This document shows, one piece after another, positions 58,749 to 64,000 of a DNA stretch of 64,000 bases (position 1 is the stretch's first letter; each line of letters starts with the position of its first letter). This stretch comes from Gnetum montanum (taxonomy: Eukaryota > Streptophyta > Gnetopsida > Gnetales > Gnetaceae). Made by a program: the position numbers and the translations under genes. The stretch is taken from positions 229,318 to 293,317 of the forward strand of contig MNCI01000177.1 in assembly GCA_015680685.1 (NCBI GenBank), in the 5' to 3' direction. The notes under the pieces are model-generated. The model had not been told where the DNA came from. It did no database searches and saw only the letters and a list, made by a program, of their open reading frames with translations.

Positions 58749-59112
58749 TGTAAAAATCAAATAGATCAATATAAAATCTCTTCAGTGATGGAATATTTTA
58801 TTGGTTTTTGACATGTTTGGAAGTGTTTTGGACCTATTTTGATGAGTTTAAAAGGTTCTAGGGGTAATGGAGACTTGTTTGAAGGTGTTTAGAGGTTTTA
58901 GACTTGAAAACAAGGATCCTTATTTTTGGCCTTGATAGGTGAGATATCTCCACCTAATCCAAGATGTCTCAACTACTTCTAGGATGTCACATCCTAAGTC
59001 TAGATGTCTCAAATTCTTCCAAGATTTCTTATGCAAGACATCTCCATCTATCCCAAGATGTCTATTCTAAGATCTGCAACTTTTGGGCAAGACATATCAT
59101 TCTCCTCCAAGA
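58749..59112 (+). repeat. 3' LTR of element D, truncated
   Basis: Aligns with 43645 onward, including the AGATGTCTC cluster, and stops at CTCCAAGAC where a foreign gypsy pol fragment begins. Confidence 0.78.
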
Positions 59113-60545
59113 CTAGAGGTATGATTTTAGGATTTGATGTATTTATTTTATTTATTCTAGGTGCTAGAAATTATTTCATAATAACTCATATTGTACATCA
59201 TGTATTTTTCACATGTCATTCTCTTTATTTTGGGTTGATAGCAACTTCTATTGGGGTTCATGAAACTCAAGTTGATCAAGTGTGTACAGGTGTGCTAGTA
59301 GAATTGAAAGTTGTGTAATGGGTTAGTGATTTTCATGTCATGAATCTTGGAGTTTATGATGTAATTTTGGAGATAGATTTACTGTCATAGTTCAATGCCA
59401 ATTTGGATATTCAATAAAAGCTCCTAAGATTGTAGTTCCCATAGTTCAATGCCAATTTGGATTTTCGGTAAAATCTCCTAAGATTGTAGTTCTCTGATGG
59501 TGTAGCTCATCTAAGATCTATGCATCTAGATTTAATCTCTTCTCAAATGTATCATAATATGATTTAGAAGGGACATGGATGCATTGTAGTCATAGTGTAC
59601 AAAATACATATAGTCAAGATAGATCAAATCCCTATGGTATAGTAGTTTCCTAAGGTATTCTAGTTAGAATGACTAGGTTCTTCATTAAGGTAAGAGATTG
59701 TGTTTAAAATCAAACTTAAACTTGATACAAACCTATTTCAAAGACTCCAAACAAGATGTATCTAGTAGAACTAGCAAATCTTAAGATCCAGTCATAAGAA
59801 TTCCTAGACAAAGGCCTTATTTAATCCAATGTATCACCATGGGATGTAGTAGTTCTATTTGTTAAAAGGAAGGATGGGAATTTACAACTATGCATAGATT
59901 ACAAGAAGCTAAAGCATGTGACTATAAAAAATAGATATCCTTGATGACATGTTTGATCAACTTTCAAGGACTCATATGTTTTTGAAGATTGATCTCATGT
60001 TTGGATATCATCAAGTACAAGTTCATAAGTAAGATGTGTTAAAGATAACATTCAAAACTTTGATATGACTACTATGAGTTTCTAGTGCTTTCATTTAAAT
60101 TAACAATTGTACTAGTAGTTTTCATGTACCTCATGAATAGTGTGATACCACCATTCTTAGATCAATTTTTGATTGTATTCATAAATAGTATTTTAGTATA
60201 TTCTTTTGATGAAGAGTTGCATGTAGAGCACTTGCAAACTATATTATAGACTTTGAGAAAGTACCAACTATATGCTTAGCCATCCAACTACTGATTCTGA
60301 CAATTAGAGATCTAGTTCTTAGGACATGTGGTATCAAGAGTTGGTATCATTGTGAATCCTATAAAGATTGTAGTTATTTACAATTGGTCTGTATCATAGT
60401 TAGTAGTAGAGGTGCAAAGTTTCTTACGAATAGCAAATTGTTGCAATAGATTTGTAGAACATTTTTCTTAGATAGCATTTTCTTTAACTTAATTGATAAA
60501 GAAGAAGACTATTTTATTATATTTTTATCTTATTATATCACATTT
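59113..60545 (+). pseudogene. Gypsy fragment G: protease and RT, chromovirus-like
   Basis: Protease remnant: ARNYFIITHIVHHVFF, VDQVCTGVLVELKVV, DFHVMNLGVYDVILEIDLLS and FNANLD (about 59320-59410). [17 protein letters not shown] for the KDGSLRLCIDYRE block (about 59872), DDMFDQLSRTHMFLKIDLMF and GYHQVQVHK (59945-60030). The catalytic region reads FDCIHK-stop-YFSIFF, so the FIDD box is lost. The thumb RFVEHFS-stop-IAFSLT is at about 60450-60490. The 3' end is cut near 60550 by LTR H and the 5' end abuts D's LTR. The motif order (FNANLD, DDLFDQL) is that of plant chromoviruses. Confidence 0.78.
59387..59494 (+). repeat. In-frame 54-bp tandem duplication in fragment G
   Basis: 59387-59440 and 59441-59494 are adjacent copies differing at a handful of positions. 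54 bp is 18 codons, so the frame is kept. The unit spans FNANLD of the protease-RT linker. Confidence 0.85.
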
Positions 60546-60554
60546 TATGACTTA

Positions 60555-61452
60555 TGTATTGACTAAAAACGTCAGTGGTTGGAACGGTCATGCCGAGGGG
60601 TCCACAGCCTCACTATAGCCCTAACCATACCCTCGTACGAAGGGCTATCATTGGAGGGGAAAATGGAGGTGAAGTACCTAGGACGATGTTGTTGATTGAA
60701 CTAGAACTTACAGAGTGTTTCAATGAACAAGTGCTAGAGGGTTTTCACAATGTTTTCAAAGGTACTAAGGCTAACTAAGCCTAAATGTAGCATGGTTTTT
60801 CAATGCGAAAATGATGGTGCAAACATGCAAATAAATGCAAAAAGGAAAAAAATGTAAGTGTAATGCTAAATATCAAATAAAATGCTTAAAAATGTAATGG
60901 TGTTTGAGAGAGGAAGAATGGAACCACCCAAAACTAGGGAAGTGTAGCAATTGCAAAAGAGAGGTGAGGAGGTACGTGGTGTGTAGATGGGCATAGTAGG
61001 CAGCATAGTCATAGTCTCTGGGGTGTACAAGCTATGAAACTAACATCTGCCATGAAGTTTGAGCCTACTAGGTTAACTACTATGGTTTCATATGGGTTGT
61101 AGTATGCTGAGGTATGCATAGATGGTGTCCCAAAGTTTTGCCAAGGCATTAAGTCTATTTGAGTGCAAGGGTGCTACTGTCAAAGTGCTAATTGCTAAGT
61201 GAAAATGCCCACAAAATGCTTCAAAATTCTAGTGCCTCAAAAAATGCCAACCCCTAAAATGTGAAATGTGATGATATTTATAGGATTAGTGTTAACATGA
61301 AGTGTAGATCAAGTGCCATGTGGTAGAGGGGATAGTTAAGGCTACGCTAACCCTAGCTACCCTCCCACTAGAGCAACTAGTGTTACGCTCTAGTGTGCTT
61401 CAATGAACCTTGTGAGACTCTTGGACTATGACTATGCTACTAAGACTACACA
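60555..61452 (-). repeat. LTR H, diverged relative of LTR I
   Basis: TGTATTGACTAAAAACGTC at 60555 corresponds to TGTAACGACGGAAAACGTC at 61453. Downstream AGGGCTAT and AGGGCTAA blocks also correspond. Minus-strand TATAAATA lies at 61275-61282, and a hairpin (CACTAGAGC / GCTCTAGTG, 61366-61395) lies upstream of it. It inserted into gypsy G. Its right part is apparently replaced by LTR I at 61453. Confidence 0.55.
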
Positions 61453-62308
61453 TGTAACGACGGAAAACGTCGGCAGCTGGAAATACCGACCGAAATTCCG
61501 TGTACACAGCTTTAACCACGGATCCGCGCGAGGGCTAAGCTGGAAAAAATGAATCCGCGGTGTCCTGAACGGTCTTGTCGATCAGACAGGGACTTACGGG
61601 TCAGTAAAGCAATGATGATTACGGATTTTTGCGTGACACGATTTGGTTCGAGAGGTCGTAAAACGAGAAGACAACGACGTAGATGGATCGCTACGGGGAC
61701 AACGCCAAAACGCCGAAAAGATGCTGATCGGGAGAGAAACGTGTAATTCGCAAAGAGCAAAGATCTATGTTTCAATCCCGGATAGAATGCATGTATATTG
61801 CGTTACAATGGGAGAAAAACTCCCAACAACTTGATACAAAAATGAGAGCACAAAACAACAAGGAAACTGTCTAGACAGAAGTCCGATCTACCTTGTAGGC
61901 CAAAGCTTAGGTGCAGGAATGGTCAAGCTCTGAAGTCCACCGATCTTCTCACCGGTAGAACCTGCTAACTGGGCGAGACGATTCTGCGGTACCCGTTCTG
62001 CTTCTTTGCTGCAGGTAGGCTCTGCTCCGGGCAGCGATCTTTCCTGCTGTTAAGGCTCAGGTGTGCTATGTTCTGTTCCTGCTGGAGGATAATGTCATCA
62101 GCAATTACCAAAAGGTTGCTCTTTGTTTCTCTGCTCAAGGAGATAGGTGTTCCCTCGCTCAGAAAATGCTCTTGCCCTCTTGATCTGCTGCCAACAAAAG
62201 TGATAAGTGCTCTGGTGCTCTAGCTTGTCAACTTGTCAACTGGATAACTTCCCGAATCTTCCCTCTGTCTCTCTGTCTGTCTGTCCCCGTATTTTTGTCA
62301 ACTGGGGC

Positions 62309-62316
62309 CTTTATAG
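62309..62316 (-). promoter_or_regulatory. TATA box of LTR I
   Basis: TATAAAGG on the minus strand, downstream (in minus direction) of the palindrome array 62545-62950. Confidence 0.55.
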
Positions 62317-62544
62317 GCTGCGACGCTTCCGCGCAAAAAAGGCGCAACCCTGATGATGTGGGCCCAAATGTCGCGGGTCCTATTGACGTGATTCTTTTAA
62401 GTTGAACTGCGACTACGCATAACACGCTCGTTTGCGTGTTGTGCGTGGGAAGAGCAGGTGTACGCTAGGCGTGTCTCAGCGGCATTTATACTTACTTGCG
62501 TTGTGTTGCTGGTATGAGCGCATAATCTTGGTGTAAAGCAATGA

Positions 62545-62950
62545 GCTCAAGATTGTTTTACGCTCATCACGCAACCGTGCGTGACAAAGCGTAACTGTAA
62601 CATACGCTCTTCACGCAGCTGCGCGCGGTGAAGTGTAAACAGAGTAGAACTTACGCTCATCACGCAGCTACGCGTGATGAAGCGTAACGAGCGTGCTCTT
62701 GAATTGTGACCCACGCACTGATACGCACCGCCGCGTAATGAGCGTAAAGGCTAGTTAGTTATGCGCTGCAAGAAAAAGTGCCAACCCATCGTGTTTCTCT
62801 GGATTTCACCTTCAACTGTCTTGGAGCTTATTACGCTCATCACGCTGCCGTGCGTGATAGAGCGTAAACTTGTCCTTGAACAAATTTGCCTTCAACCGTC
62901 TTGGAGCTTATTACGCTCCTCACGCTGTCATGCGTGGTAGAGCGTAAACT
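62545..62950 (-). promoter_or_regulatory. Array of six imperfect TTACGCTCATCACGC palindromes
   Basis: Units at about 62556-62590, 62603-62640, 62651-62690, 62712-62750, 62829-62868 and 62909-62947 have the form TTACGCTCATCACGC, a short centre, then GCGTGATGAAGCGTAA. Each can fold into a hairpin with arms of about 15 bp. The last two units are embedded in a duplicated segment of about 80 bp (CTTGGAGCTTATTACGCTC...CTTGTCCTTGAA). Confidence 0.75.
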
Positions 62951-63035
62951 TGTCCTTGAAAAAATTTTGAAGCGCGTTCTTGCTCAAATTACGAATCTTC
63001 GCCTGAGGCCGACCCGTAATTTTCACGGTGTTTCA

Positions 63036-63049
63036 ATGGCCCCTCTTTG
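63036..63049 (-). other. Polypurine tract next to LTR I
   Basis: Plus-strand ATGGCCCCTCTTTG, read on the minus strand as CAAAGAGGGGCCAT, directly before the LTR start TGAAACACC. Confidence 0.5.
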
Positions 63050-64000
63050 TTGACGGTTAGAGGGCTTACCCGAAAAACGTCGACAAAGAATGCGAAACAC
63101 CGGATTGGTAGAAGCAAGAACAACGTTCATCCATGGCTATTCAGGTGTTGCTCCGTCCACATGGAAAAGGAAGACTGGTGAGTATGAGAGGTAAAGGGGT
63201 GTAACTGGAAACAGGTTCGGGGAAGATGAAAACTGCGTGTTTATTTATGTCAATAGGAATGCTTTCAGACAAGCGTAGCACGTCAATCTGAGATGTCTCT
63301 GTTACAAATTGTAGCAGGAATGCGTGCAAAAGGAGCATTACGCATCACTTTCTGCGATATCTCTGCTAGCGTGACTGCGGAAAATGGAGACTTGCGTATG
63401 GGAACTGGGTGGTGGGGAAGGAGGAAACAAGGATTAAGGGTAGACGTATGTCGGGAAGAAATGTGCAAAGCTGAGTGGGCGGGCGAACCTGAGCAGCCAT
63501 TTCAGCACGCTGTTGTACTTCGCCACTCAGATGGACGCACCTTTGAAGGACGTCCTCCAAGGTAAACAGCCTGCAACCACAAAAGAAAACAGTGGACGCC
63601 ATTGCTTATGGACAAAAGCCGGGGTTCTTGGAGCCCATGCTGTCTGATGTTAGCTAGAGCCAATGTACTGTCAAGAAAAAACCGGAGCACTTAGGTGGCG
63701 TCGCCAATCCTGATGATTCGGCCCTGCATATCTTCGCCAAAAGGCATCAGACACAGTGCAGCTCACTGGTTGCACTAGGAACCGGCCAGATGAATCTGAG
63801 AGGCTGGCGTCCGATAGCGATGATTGGCAGAGACTCACGGAGCTGTGAGCAACAAGGATTTCGTTGGGGCTCCCGCTAACGAGGCTAAACTCCCAGAGCT
63901 GCTATCACTACGGCGGGCGCGGTGGCGGTATCTCCGAGGGATCAGTAAGATGCCTCTCTGTTTATCCGAGGAATCAGTAAGGTGCCGGTGGGGTGGTGAC
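63050..64000 (-). other. CpG-rich internal sequence of element I
   Basis: Continues beyond the window. Short overlapping open frames on both strands, none with a recognised domain. A 22-bp direct repeat, TCCGAGGGATCAGTAAGATG and its variant, lies at 63933-63954 and 63965-63986. Confidence 0.4.

Larger units (their letters stand above)
43645..59112 (+). mobile_element. Gypsy-type element D, gag without pol, split by E
   Basis: 5' LTR 43645 to about 44420; gag 44830-45485 and 56599-57250 interrupted by element E; a further open region to 58430; polypurine tract at 58733; 3' LTR from 58749, truncated at 59112 where another gypsy fragment begins. Both LTRs share GTTTTGGACCTATTTTGATG and the AGATGTCTC cluster. 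No protease, RT or integrase was found. Confidence 0.78.
61453..63035 (-). repeat. LTR I, CpG-rich, left LTR of a minus-strand element
   Basis: Ends TGTAACGACGG and GTGTTTCA (TG...CA) with a polypyrimidine CCCCTCTTT just inside (63036-63049), that is a minus-strand polypurine tract. This marks the 3' LTR of an element whose body extends beyond the window. Minus-strand TATA box TATAAAGG at 62309-62316. CpG is abundant, so it is much less decayed than the other elements. Family not identified. Confidence 0.6.

Noticed and set aside
1-64000. tRNA, rRNA or CRISPR-like features
   Set aside because: No tRNA cloverleaf, rRNA core sequence or regular spacer-repeat array was seen. The palindrome clusters have unequal spacing and lack CRISPR structure. 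Short tRNA-like strings are retrotransposon primer sites.

Overview
The window is repeat-dominated plant nuclear DNA with almost no recognisable host genes. It is AT-rich, strongly depleted in CpG over most of its length, and packed with old, stop-ridden LTR retrotransposons nested in one another. Diverse, heavily decayed Ty1/copia and Ty3/gypsy elements with tiny gene content suggest a very large plant genome; a gymnosperm is my best guess, but this is inference and nothing here is diagnostic of species. Most in-frame stops and active-site losses look like C-to-T or G-to-A changes (CAG to TAG, CGA to TGA, DNG to NNG), as expected for long-methylated transposons.

Layout. 1-0.9 kb: copia RT fragment (+). 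0.9-1.5 kb: CpG-rich segment. 1.5-6 kb: noncoding, with a tRNA-Met-type primer binding site at 2648. 6-8.4 kb: degraded minus-strand reading frames of unknown family. 10.3-12.7 kb: a long array of degenerate palindromes, followed by a Tat-type gypsy pol (13.4-16.8 kb, +) and a second patch of the same palindromes (18.1-18.4 kb). 19.4-34.86 kb: a three-level nest. Copia A (+) is split by copia B (-, 21817-34147, 353-bp LTRs), and B is split by gypsy element C (-, 25500-32525, gag-pro only). 34.94-35.80 kb: LTR F, same family as C. 37.2-38.6 kb: the best host-gene candidate, a small spliced gene on the minus strand. 42.0-42.5 kb: a possible exon of another gene. 43.6-59.1 kb: gypsy element D (+, gag without recognisable pol), split by element E (-, 45491-56593), a longer member of the C/F family that has RNase H and integrase, a large extra ORF downstream of integrase, and an RT whose catalytic palm has been deleted. 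59.1-60.5 kb: truncated gypsy pro-RT (G, +). 60.55-63.04 kb: two LTRs (H, I) of one CpG-rich family, I being the left LTR of a minus-strand element that runs off the window.

How the parts relate. Copia A carried an intact-looking integrase triad and YVDD; B later inserted into A, and C inserted into B. C, E and F are one minus-strand family with a tRNA-Asp-like primer site and LTR ends TGATGA...CATCA. C looks like a non-autonomous gag-pro derivative and E like a decayed former supplier of pol functions. The most unusual recurring feature is that at least six different LTRs carry a cluster of short palindromes in U3, just upstream of their TATA box. The palindrome differs from LTR group to LTR group, while the architecture is the same. 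Coordinates of degraded domains are approximate, and all similarity statements are by eye from hand translation.
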